Below, piece after piece: positions 16,176 through 23,981 of a stretch of DNA of 64,000 bases. The notes below the pieces were generated by a model. That model ran no database searches. It worked only from the letters and a program-made list of their open reading frames with translations, and was not told the DNA's origin. Location: positions 280,851 to 344,850 of the forward strand of contig PFGG01000065.1 of NCBI GenBank assembly GCA_002783405.1, in the 5' to 3' direction. The stretch's first letter is position 1, and every line of letters starts with the position of its first letter. Both the position numbers and the translations under genes were made by a program. Source of the DNA: a bacterium (Candidatus Blackallbacteria) CG13_big_fil_rev_8_21_14_2_50_49_14 (GTDB lineage Bacteria; Cyanobacteriota; Sericytochromatia; UBA7694).

Positions 16176-17558
16176 TTAAGACAAACGGTGAATTTCAAGC
16201 AATTGCGGCGGGGTCGCATCGGGGGGATAGACCAGCTCCAATTTCAAGCGCCGTGTTTCACCCGCAGGCAGAACCAAAACCTTCAGGGCCGGGGCCTCTT
16301 CTCCTGCGCGTAAAACCTGATGCAGCCAGAAATCCTCGGGCTTTTGTTCTGGCCCCCAACTCAAGCGCAAAGAGCCCCGAAAAAAAACAGCTTCCGCAGG
16401 CGGCGAACGAAAAACAGCCAGCGCTTCGCCCGGTGAGCGCTCGATTACTTTCAGGGGTTGGTGTAAATAAACCGCATAGCTGCGGGCCTGGGGATCAGGA
16501 TTCTGCAAATCCGCCTCCAGCAGATAATGCACCCCATAATTGCCGTGTGATTGAACCGCCGTCCCCGGCACCCGCACCCGCAAAGGGGCACTCTGATTCT
16601 GGCCCGTGCCCATGCGCTTGAGATAGACGCTGGAAAGTGGAAAGCCCACACGCTCACCGGGTGCTTGGGGCAAGTCTTCCAATTTGCCTCGCCAACTGGC
16701 CCCACTGACCATGCCTGCGACGCGTCCATAGCGGAATCCCCCTGCCGGAGGCGGCTTCGCGGGGTCATATTCCGTGACAGGAATTTCAGGTGGGCCCGCC
16801 ACCTGACCGGAAGCCAGCAAAGTCAATAAATCCTGAGGCCGGGGCGGAGAACCACTGTCTGAAACCCACGACAAAACAGAGAGATGCACAGGCTCCAAAC
16901 TTTCAAAGCTTAACAGCGCAGAGAGGGCATTGTCCTGCTGTAAAACCCAAAGAGGATTGGTGGGAATCGCCTCCAGAAAGATCACCGCTTGCTCGCCCGG
17001 AGCCAGCAAAATCTGCTGCGGATTCAAGGTGCTTTCGTCGCGCAGCACCGCCAAAGCCAGGCGATCTCCAGGGCCCGAAAACAGCTCGCCCCGTGGATTG
17101 TTATGAATCCCCGCCACAGGCTTAAAGGGGGCCTCAGGCCAGGTTCTGAAAAATGCGCCTTTTTTCAGGGTCAGGCGCAAGCTCTCCTGCGAAGGATTGC
17201 TTGCAACCACCGCCAGATAGACACGGGCACTTGATAAAACAGCCGTCCGCGCCACATGGTGCATAAACAGCTCGAAGCGCCCCTGCAGAGGAATGCCCAG
17301 CTTGCGGCCCTGGTTCAAATCACCGGCTGGCAGCGTAGAAACCAGAATCCCGGATTGTTCGATCCGTTCTGGACTGTTGCTGTGCAAAACCGGCATGCTA
17401 TCCAGGCTTCCTGGCAAGGGCAGAATCCGCAGTGGATGTGTGCTTTCGGTAAAGGAATCGGCCTGTTCAGGCTTCTGAAGCGCAGCACAGGCCGCAAAAA
17501 AACCCAAGAGACAGAGCAGGGCCAGACGTGGAAAAGGCTTACAGATTCGTATACTCAT
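16176..17558 (-). CDS. DUF3370 lipoprotein
   Basis: A protein of 460 residues with a lipoprotein signal (ALLCLLGFFAAC, cysteine near residue 24) and a body that matches DUF3370, a family known almost only from cyanobacteria. Characteristic pieces are LPGSLDSMPVLHSNSPE, GILVSTLPAG, FPLQ-like IPLQGRFELFMHHVAR, and GELFSGPGDRLALAVLRDE. The function of the family is unknown; the beta-rich composition and export signal suggest an envelope protein. The start at 17558 is preferred because the signal begins there; a longer frame adds 20 unneeded residues. It is divergent from the BatA-like gene, which begins about 130 bases away. Confidence 0.85.
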   Translation of the reverse strand: MSIRICKPFPRLALLCLLGFFAACAALQKPEQADSFTESTHPLRILPLPGSLDSMPVLHSNSPERIEQSGILVSTLPAGDLNQGRKLGIPLQGRFELFMHHVARTAVLSSARVYLAVVASNPSQESLRLTLKKGAFFRTWPEAPFKPVAGIHNNPRGELFSGPGDRLALAVLRDESTLNPQQILLAPGEQAVIFLEAIPTNPLWVLQQDNALSALLSFESLEPVHLSVLSWVSDSGSPPRPQDLLTLLASGQVAGPPEIPVTEYDPAKPPPAGGFRYGRVAGMVSGASWRGKLEDLPQAPGERVGFPLSSVYLKRMGTGQNQSAPLRVRVPGTAVQSHGNYGVHYLLEADLQNPDPQARSYAVYLHQPLKVIERSPGEALAVFRSPPAEAVFFRGSLRLSWGPEQKPEDFWLHQVLRAGEEAPALKVLVLPAGETRRLKLELVYPPDATPPQLLEIHRLS

Positions 17559-17685
17559 GTTTTGAATTTTAGCCAGGAGCCCCCAAAGAAAGCAAGCTAA
17601 AGCCTCGCTTTTCAGCAAAGTCCTGCCCCAGCCTGAGGGGAATGACCTATACTGAAAAACATGAATCTTCAGTCAAAATACAGTC

Positions 17686-18693
17686 ATGCGCTTCGCCAAT
17701 CCTGAAGCTTTTTTACTGCTGCTTGTGCTGCCCCTGTTCTGGTTTCTGCGCAGAAACCGCCAGGAACCCAGCCAGGCCATGCCCCTGCCTGCCTACCAAT
17801 TTTTAAAGGATATCCGTCAGCCCTGGCCCTGGAAACTCTGGCTTCCCCGCCTGCTGACCCTGCTCGGTCTGATTTGCCTGATCAGCGCGATGGCCCGCCC
17901 CCAGGCCGGACGGGAAGTGACCAGCACCAAAGAAAAAGGCGTGGATATTATCCTGGCACTGGATACTTCCGGCAGCATGCTGGCAGAAGACTTTCTGCCC
18001 AACCGCCTGGAAGCCGCCAAAAAAGTCATTGCTGAATTCGTGCGCAACCAAAAAAGCAACCGGGTCGGCATGGTGGTTTTTGCCGGGCGTTCGTTTACGC
18101 TTTTGCCCATGACCACCGACTACAGCCTGATTATTGAAGCCATCAAAGATATTCACCCCCATATCGTCAAAATCGACGGCACAGCGATTGGCGACGGCAT
18201 TTCCAATGCGATTTACCGCTTTCGCGAAGACAATCTCAAAAGCCGGGTCTTGATTCTGCTCACCGATGGTGAAAACACGGCGGGGAATATTAAACCTTTG
18301 GTGGCGGCCCAGGTCGCCCGCCAGAAAAATGTCCGCATTTACACGATTGGCATGGGCAAGGCCGAAGGGGTTCCCATTCCGGTCACCGATCCCCGCACCG
18401 GTCAGCGCTACTATGTTCGCGACCGCAGTGGCAACCTGTACCTCAGCCGTATCAACGCCAAAGAGCTGACTGAAATCGCACAGCTCACCGGGGGGCTCTA
18501 TTTTCAGGCCGATAATGCCGAGAAACTCAAGGATATCTACAAACGCATCGCCGAAATGGAAAAAGCTGAATACGAGGTCAAGCACACCACCCTGTATCTG
18601 GAACAGATGGTCTGGTTTGGCGTGCCTGCTTTGATTCTTTTGATGCTGGCCCTGCTGATGAACCTGACCGTTTCACGGGTCTTGCGGGTTTAA
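17686..18693 (+). CDS. BatA-like VWA membrane protein
   Basis: A 335-residue protein of the Bat (Bacteroides aerotolerance) family. It begins with a hydrophobic segment and the FANPEAFLLLLVLPL opening typical of BatA, has a second membrane segment (about residues 52-70), a VWA domain with a complete MIDAS site (DTSGSM at residues 93-98, TDGEN later), and a last membrane segment near 308-328. In most genomes batA sits beside moxR, a DUF58 gene and batB; here none of these is adjacent, so it stands alone. The ATG at 17686 has no strong ribosome site. The last four bases are shared with the convergent tdk gene. Confidence 0.85.
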   Translation: MRFANPEAFLLLLVLPLFWFLRRNRQEPSQAMPLPAYQFLKDIRQPWPWKLWLPRLLTLLGLICLISAMARPQAGREVTSTKEKGVDIILALDTSGSMLAEDFLPNRLEAAKKVIAEFVRNQKSNRVGMVVFAGRSFTLLPMTTDYSLIIEAIKDIHPHIVKIDGTAIGDGISNAIYRFREDNLKSRVLILLTDGENTAGNIKPLVAAQVARQKNVRIYTIGMGKAEGVPIPVTDPRTGQRYYVRDRSGNLYLSRINAKELTEIAQLTGGLYFQADNAEKLKDIYKRIAEMEKAEYEVKHTTLYLEQMVWFGVPALILLMLALLMNLTVSRVLRV

Positions 18694-19379
18694 GAGGCCA
18701 GGCTGAGTTGGGGGTGCCCAATCACCACATGGTGCGCCTTGCAGCGGGGCTGGTACTCTTCATCCCCAATCAAAACGGTGGGGCTGTTATAGTGGGCGGG
18801 CTGCCCATTGAGCAAACGCTGAGAAAAGGGGGCCTCTGCGCCACAGCTTTCACACAGAGCGTGCAGGGCAATCCGCGAATCACAGCTTTCAATCAGATCC
18901 TGCATGGTCTTGCCTGAACTGGCATAGTCTTTTAAGGGAAAAAATTCACGGCGAAAATCACGGTCCAAACCCGAAAGAAAAACAGAGAGACCGGCTTGCC
19001 GCAAAATCTGACAAACTTCCAGCAAAGCTGAATCGAGTAAAAAAACCTCATCAATCAGGCAGGCTTGGGGTTGACGGCCTTCCGGCAGACAAGCCTGCAA
19101 GGTCAGGGCCTGTGTTTCTGGGCAAGGGGCAGCAGCCTGTGTGCCCTCACGGATCAGCTGCAAAATTTCCTGGGCACTGTCAACGCCCAAGGCCTCGATA
19201 TCACGGCAGGCCGCATCCCGCGATTTAATAAAACAACCATCCCGCGTATCCTGACGGGGTTTAAAAGCCAGAAAAGGAATTCCGGCGGCATAAAGTTCTT
19301 CGGCTTTTTGAACCAGATAGCGGGATTTTCCACTTTTCATGGGGCCATAGCAAATTTCAAGCTGGGGTGTTTCGTGCAC
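18690..19379 (-). CDS. tdk: thymidine kinase (type II)
   Basis: A 229-residue thymidine kinase of the small zinc-binding class, which salvages thymidine to dTMP. It shows the P-loop GPMKSGKS (residues 12-19), the catalytic region LIDEVFLL with Glu111, the GLDRDFRREFF lasso segment, and the zinc ligands Cys176-x2-Cys179 and Cys213 with a histidine at 216 or 217. It is about 30 residues longer than the E. coli-type minimum, mostly before the DE motif. It starts with GTG. Its product feeds Tmk, which is also in this window. Confidence 0.92.
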   Translation of the reverse strand: MHETPQLEICYGPMKSGKSRYLVQKAEELYAAGIPFLAFKPRQDTRDGCFIKSRDAACRDIEALGVDSAQEILQLIREGTQAAAPCPETQALTLQACLPEGRQPQACLIDEVFLLDSALLEVCQILRQAGLSVFLSGLDRDFRREFFPLKDYASSGKTMQDLIESCDSRIALHALCESCGAEAPFSQRLLNGQPAHYNSPTVLIGDEEYQPRCKAHHVVIGHPQLSLAS

Positions 19380-19544
19380 GGGAGTGTGATCCTTGCCGCA
19401 AAGTAATACCGTATCCTACCATGTTTTTTTTGCAACCCGGAACCCAGCACAAAGGCTCAGAATCAGGTCGAAAGAATGCGTAAAAAGCTGCGCTGGGTTC
19501 AAAAATCAGGCCAAGGCACTCTGCTCAGAATTTACAAAATTCAA

Positions 19545-19574
19545 CAAAAAAAACAGCCCCCCTGAAGGGGCTGT
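19545..19574 (-). terminator. intrinsic terminator of the 19600 gene
   Basis: ACAGCCCC (19553-19560) and GGGGCTGT (19567-19574) form a perfect 8-base stem with a 6-base loop. On the minus strand it is followed by a run of seven or eight T. It lies 26 bases behind the stop of the beta-barrel gene. Confidence 0.85.
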
Positions 19575-19599
19575 CTCGCGCTACTGAAAGCGCATCAAA

Positions 19600-21249
19600 T
19601 TAAAAGGCGTAATTCAAAAAGGCTTGAATCACAGGGCCATTGCTGTTCATGGCAGGATAGGCCACGGGTGAAGTAGAAGAACCGCTGGAAGCAGCAATAC
19701 TGAATTCAGCATTGCTGAAATAACGCCAGCCCAGGTTCAGGCCGAGAATCATATCCGCTGTGGCCTGGTAGTGAAGGCCCGCCAAAAGCGTTCCCCCCAA
19801 ACCCAAGGCGGTGGGGGTGGGATCCAAACCACTGCCCAGCAGCGTACCGGCCAGGGCACCGCCGCGCAGGCCCAAACTAAAAATCAGCTGACGCATATAC
19901 CAGCGCTTCATCAGACCAATTTCCAGGTCAAAGGGCAAAACGCTCGCACCGGCATCTACAGAGCGGCCGGTCGGCACCGTGGCCTGGCTCAGATTGGCCT
20001 GTTGGGGCATGGCCATGCCGCCCAAGAAGGTAAAGTAAAGTTCTGAAACCCCACTGGCCTGGGCCAGACTGTATTCAATATCCAAAGAGGCCTGGGGCAC
20101 AAACATGTTTTGCTCCTGCCCTTCAAAGCCCAAGGGGACAGTTCCCAAACTGAAGCCAATTCCCGCTCCGGTTTTGGGGTATTCAATCATCTGATCACCA
20201 GCTTCATAATCCCGACCCACGATAATCGGCTGCAGCCGGAATTGAGAATTTGCCAATTCGCGCACCTTGGTAAAGCCCACATCCACAGGCACTTCCTGGC
20301 CATTCTGCATGCGGTATTCAATCACCTTAAAGCCCTGATCCAAACCAATCCCCAGCGTATCGACTGTTTCAGTGCCTGAAAGTTTGACCGTAACCTGATC
20401 CTGGGCCATATCTGCACTGTCAATCTGGTTTTTCAGAATGAAATCATTCAGACGCTTGATCTCCGTGGTCAAACCGGTAGAGCCATCGTCTGCCAGTTTC
20501 TTCTCGGCTTCAGCACGCAGGCTGGCTTCAGGATTCATATTCAGCAATTGCGCGTAAAAAGGAATTTTTTTAATCACTTCCACGATCAAGGGCTGAACCA
20601 GCACATTATCGGGGTCGACGGCATCGCCCGTCGCTTCTTTTACGATTCTGAGAATTTCATTGAAATTGCTCAGTTCATAGGTTTTGCTGATCTTCCAGCT
20701 GGTGGCCTGCTGAGAATAGAGTTCAGGCTGAGAACCACTCAATTTATAAATATCCAGTTTCATCTGCAGATCAGCTTCAAGATCAATCAGCCAGGTATTG
20801 CTGTTCTTGCTTTTGCGGCGCAAATGCCCCAAATCGACTTCACCCCAACTCCAGTCGGTTGCAAAGACATAGGCCGATTCCATGATTCGCTTGGTATCGC
20901 TCCAAGAGACCACCTTGTCGCCAATTTTGACATTGTCATTTTCTTGATTGGCAGCCATTTGTCCGGCATTTTCAAGCTGGTATTTCTTAACAAGGTTTAA
21001 AAACTCCAGCAGATTGCCCCGGCCGCCCGTGCCCAAGAGCCTATAATCAAAACGGGGAAGTTCTTTCTGAAACCCCTGAATCACATATTTATCATAGGGA
21101 ACAGGGCGAAGTTGGTAAAAAGAAATATATTTACGCTGATACTCTTCAAGTTCAGCCGCACGGGTGGGGGCAGGCGCCGAGAAGATTCCACCCGCCAGTC
21201 CCCCCAGAACCAGGGTAAAAGCAAGTAAAGGACGCAGACCATAGTTCAT
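19600..21249 (-). CDS. exported protein with C-terminal beta-barrel
   Basis: A protein of 549 residues with a signal peptide (LLAFTLVLGGLAGGIFS, cut near TRAAE). Residues 40-330 are polar and mixed helix and strand, and include a segment built around KIPFYAQLLNMNPEASLRAEAEKKL. From about residue 350 the sequence turns into alternating amphipathic strands with glycine turns (for example GLRGGALAGTLLGSG and LGLNLGWRYFSNAEF) and ends in aromatic FLNYAF, the usual outer-membrane barrel signal. It is therefore probably an outer-membrane protein with a large periplasmic N-terminal domain. I do not recognise the family. A strong terminator follows, and DUF389 lies upstream on the same strand about 80 bases away. 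Confidence 0.6.
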   Translation of the reverse strand: MNYGLRPLLAFTLVLGGLAGGIFSAPAPTRAAELEEYQRKYISFYQLRPVPYDKYVIQGFQKELPRFDYRLLGTGGRGNLLEFLNLVKKYQLENAGQMAANQENDNVKIGDKVVSWSDTKRIMESAYVFATDWSWGEVDLGHLRRKSKNSNTWLIDLEADLQMKLDIYKLSGSQPELYSQQATSWKISKTYELSNFNEILRIVKEATGDAVDPDNVLVQPLIVEVIKKIPFYAQLLNMNPEASLRAEAEKKLADDGSTGLTTEIKRLNDFILKNQIDSADMAQDQVTVKLSGTETVDTLGIGLDQGFKVIEYRMQNGQEVPVDVGFTKVRELANSQFRLQPIIVGRDYEAGDQMIEYPKTGAGIGFSLGTVPLGFEGQEQNMFVPQASLDIEYSLAQASGVSELYFTFLGGMAMPQQANLSQATVPTGRSVDAGASVLPFDLEIGLMKRWYMRQLIFSLGLRGGALAGTLLGSGLDPTPTALGLGGTLLAGLHYQATADMILGLNLGWRYFSNAEFSIAASSGSSTSPVAYPAMNSNGPVIQAFLNYAF

Positions 21250-21331
21250 AAAGAAACCTCTTCCAGTGAGCTTGTATTTTGCGCTTCATTATACGGTGCT
21301 GAATGCCCAAAGGCAAAAATCGCAAGCTGAG

Positions 21332-22867
21332 CTAGCGGTTGATCACTTGAATGTCCCGCACCTGCAGGCGCACCTTGAGCCAATTGCGTAATTTGGTCAA
21401 AACCTCAGGCTCGGGTGTTTTCTGCCAATGTAAAATCACAGTGGGTACGGGCACCGATTTCATCGTCTTCAAATCGGTACGATTCAACAAGATATAGCCA
21501 AACTGCTTCAATTCGGGGTACTGCACCTTGAGTTCAGCCAGCAAAAGATCCTGAGACTGCACTTTGCTGCGATAATGTAAAAGCTCCTGTTCCAGGCTCT
21601 GAATCTGCTGGTTCTGTTTTTGCAATTGCAAATCCTTTTGCTTGAGCACCTCTTCATTTTTACGGTACAGATCTTCCACAATGCCCACTTTCAGCTCCTG
21701 GTTGAGGCGCGTGAATTGCTGTTCCAGCTCAAGCGAGCCTTTGCGGGGTTGGTGCAAAACCAAACGCGTACCCTTGAGGCCCGCCAGGCTATCCAGTTTG
21801 CTTTGTAGTTTTTTCACCACCAAAGCCGCCAAGGGCTCGCCAATCAAGGTCAGTTCGATCAGCGAGTTATTGCCCTGATATTTCAAGGTAGTCCGGATCA
21901 CTTCACTGTCGGGGAACTGAAAATTTTCACTGATAAACTGGTGGGCCTGCCGCTGAAAAAGGGTTTCTTGCACCACTCCCCAGGCCGCGTAAAGACTGGG
22001 CAGAACGGTCAGCAGGGCAAAGGCTGCAATCCAGATTTTGACCCGTTGTTCGCGTGCGGCATCGATAAAACTGACCCGTTTGAACTTGAGATAGCGCACC
22101 ACCACAAAGGTCGAAAGACAGATAAAAACCGAATTGATAAAAAAGAGATAAAAGGCCCCCAGAAAAAAGCCCATATTCCAGGTGGCCAGACCAAAGCCAG
22201 CAGTACACAGAGGGGGCATCAGGGCCGTGGCAATCGCCACCCCTGGAATGGCATTGCTTTTTTCGCGGCGGGAACTGGCAACAATCCCCGCTGCTCCGCC
22301 AAAAATCGCGATCAAAACGTCAAAGATCGTCGGACGGGTACGCGCCAAAAGCTCGGACTGGGCCTGATCGAGCGGGGTAATTAAAAAATAAAGCGCCGAG
22401 GTAATCACTGCCGCCAAAACCGCAATCGAGAGATTGCGCAGCGAGCGTTTGAGCAGGTCGATATCGTTGGTGCCCAGGGCCAGGCCGGCCCCCATGATCG
22501 GGCCCATCAGCGGAGAAATCAGCATCGCGCCAATAATCACAGCCGTAGAATTGGTATTTAAGCCTATCGAAGCAATAAAAATCGCGCAAATCAGGGTCCA
22601 AAAATTGGCGCCGCGAAACTCAATATTTTTACGGATATCGCTGACCGTGGTAGTTTCGTCAGATTCTTCGCGCAAATGCACAATATCCACAACATAATGA
22701 CGAAACTGGCGAAAAACAAGTGAGACAGAGCGGTTCAACAGACGTTCGTCTTTCTCGATCTGTTCTTTCAATGGATCAGAATCTCCCGAAACCGGAGCCG
22801 CTGTTTCTGTGACTTCCAGCGAAGGGGAAGAGGCCTCAGGGGGCTGAGCAGATGATTCCTCTGACAT
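21332..22867 (-). CDS. DUF389 integral membrane protein
   Basis: A protein of 511 residues. After a charged N-terminal tail it has the DUF389 membrane domain, with the conserved STAVIIGAMLISPLMGPIMG segment (about residues 105-125) and several further membrane helices (VLAAVITSALYFLI, PPLCTAGFGLATWN, LFFINSVFICLSTFV). The C-terminal 200 residues are cytosolic or periplasmic and include a long coiled coil (QKQNQQIQSLEQELLHYRS). DUF389 proteins are widespread, including in cyanobacteria, but their substrate is not known. The start at 22867 is chosen because AAGGAG stands about 10 bases before it. The coiled-coil extension is longer than in the minimal family. Confidence 0.88.
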   Translation of the reverse strand: MSEESSAQPPEASSPSLEVTETAAPVSGDSDPLKEQIEKDERLLNRSVSLVFRQFRHYVVDIVHLREESDETTTVSDIRKNIEFRGANFWTLICAIFIASIGLNTNSTAVIIGAMLISPLMGPIMGAGLALGTNDIDLLKRSLRNLSIAVLAAVITSALYFLITPLDQAQSELLARTRPTIFDVLIAIFGGAAGIVASSRREKSNAIPGVAIATALMPPLCTAGFGLATWNMGFFLGAFYLFFINSVFICLSTFVVVRYLKFKRVSFIDAAREQRVKIWIAAFALLTVLPSLYAAWGVVQETLFQRQAHQFISENFQFPDSEVIRTTLKYQGNNSLIELTLIGEPLAALVVKKLQSKLDSLAGLKGTRLVLHQPRKGSLELEQQFTRLNQELKVGIVEDLYRKNEEVLKQKDLQLQKQNQQIQSLEQELLHYRSKVQSQDLLLAELKVQYPELKQFGYILLNRTDLKTMKSVPVPTVILHWQKTPEPEVLTKLRNWLKVRLQVRDIQVINR

Positions 22868-23000
22868 GAAAAGCGCTCCTTCAGAATTCTGCAGAGATTT
22901 TTTCAAGCATAGCATACCGTTCAAGCTGACCGTCCAAGCCAAAAGTGGCAGCTCAGGCAAAATCTCTTGCGTTTTTCTCTCAATTTGATCTTTGATGGGT

Positions 23001-23027
23001 TTAAGTCTGAAGCCAGAAGGCCGATAA
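23001..23027 (+). promoter_or_regulatory. sigma-28 (FliA) flagellar promoter
   Basis: TTAAGTCT (23001-23008), an 11-base spacer, and a perfect GCCGATAA (23020-23027). The sigma-28 consensus is TAAAGTTT-N11-GCCGATAA, so the spacer and -10 are exact and the -35 matches at 6 of 8 positions. It is placed about 70 bases before flgM, a classical class-3 flagellar gene. Confidence 0.88.
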
Positions 23028-23096
23028 TAAAATCAGAATACTTCTGAAAGGTTTGCACGCAATGCAGACCCAACAGATGGAACGGGTATACGAACC

Positions 23097-23408
23097 GTGA
23101 AAATCGATGATAACAATGCCTTTGAATTGGCCCGGGTTACCGGCCCTCAGTCTGTCCAACGGTCAGGATCGGCCTTTGACCTGTTTGCTGCCTATGGTGT
23201 TTCACCTGCGCAGGGAACCGATCAAGCCAGTCTTTCAAGCCAGGGCCAGGAAATTCAGCGCCTGACACAAGCAGTGCGTGAATTGCCTGAAGTCAGGGAA
23301 GACAAGGTTCAGGCCGCGCGGGCACGCCTCCAGGACGGAACCTGGCAAGTGCCGACCCCTGATCTGGCAGAAGCCATGTTTCGACTGGCTGAACTGGATC
23401 AGGGCTGA
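23097..23408 (+). CDS. flgM: anti-sigma-28 factor FlgM
   Basis: A 103-residue protein with a disordered N-terminal half and a C-terminal sigma-28-binding part: LPEVREDKVQAARARLQDGTW is the usual FlgM signature (here residues about 61-81, with the helix VREDKV and the motif LQDGTW). FlgM holds sigma-28 inactive until the hook is finished and FlgM is exported. It starts with GTG at 23097, overlapping the end of a 12-codon upstream frame that begins at 23062. It is the first gene behind the sigma-28 promoter, so FlgM would feed back on its own expression. Confidence is good from both sequence and context. Confidence 0.88.
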   Translation: MKIDDNNAFELARVTGPQSVQRSGSAFDLFAAYGVSPAQGTDQASLSSQGQEIQRLTQAVRELPEVREDKVQAARARLQDGTWQVPTPDLAEAMFRLAELDQG

Positions 23409-23435
23409 GCAAATGCAGGTTTTTTGTTTTCAGGT

Positions 23436-23471
23436 CTGGCAGTTCTGCCATGCGTAGAACTGCCAGTTTTT
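23436..23471 (+). terminator. terminator-like hairpin inside the flagellar operon
   Basis: CTGGCAGTTCT (23436-23446) and AGAACTGCCAG (23456-23466) make a perfect 11-base stem with a 9-base loop, followed by five T. It lies between flgM and flgN, so it could attenuate transcription into flgN-flgK-flgL. Confidence 0.8.
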
Positions 23472-23499
23472 CACGGTTTTTAGGTTTTCAGGGAGGAAA

Positions 23500-23979
23500 A
23501 TGCGAATGCAGGCGCTTTTAAGCCATCTCAACAAAGAGGAACAGTATTACCAATGCCTGGTACAACTGCAGGAAGACATGCAGAACTGTCTGGTGCAAAA
23601 CCGCCAGGCTGAATTGGATAAAGTCATTCAACAACATGAGCAATGCCTGAATCTGATGCAGGCCCAGGAAAAAGAACGGGTGCAGCTGATGCAACCCTTG
23701 GGCAGCAATCTGGAGAGTATCCTTGAAAAACTGAGCGATTTGCGCGAACGCACCCAACTCAAAAGCCTGCAGGAGAAGATCAACGCGCATATCACCCGCC
23801 TGCGCCACCTCAGTCATTTGAATCAAGCCCTGCTCGAACAAGGACAGGCCTATATTCAACACACCACTGAACTCTATCGCAGCCTGGCCCGTGCCAGTTC
23901 CCCAGCCGTTTATTCGCCCTATGGCCAACTTGAAGCCCCCGCAGAACCCGCCCGCAGTTTCTGCGAGTTTGACGCCTGA
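23500..23979 (+). CDS. flgN: FlgN-like flagellar export chaperone
   Basis: A 159-residue all-helical, Gln- and Leu-rich protein with long heptad runs (for example LQEDMQNCLVQNRQAELDKV and LKSLQEKINAHITRLRHL). FlgN chaperones bind FlgK and FlgL before export. The sequence is poorly conserved in the family, so the call rests on size, helical character and position between flgM and flgK. AGGGAGG gives a strong ribosome site before the ATG. The stop lies 2 bases before the flgK start, which suggests translational coupling. Confidence 0.82.
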   Translation: MRMQALLSHLNKEEQYYQCLVQLQEDMQNCLVQNRQAELDKVIQQHEQCLNLMQAQEKERVQLMQPLGSNLESILEKLSDLRERTQLKSLQEKINAHITRLRHLSHLNQALLEQGQAYIQHTTELYRSLARASSPAVYSPYGQLEAPAEPARSFCEFDA

Positions 23980-23981
23980 TT

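Noticed and set aside
17803..18585. 260-codon minus-strand frame inside the BatA-like gene
   Set aside because: The plus-strand VWA protein has clear motifs; the reverse frame has none.
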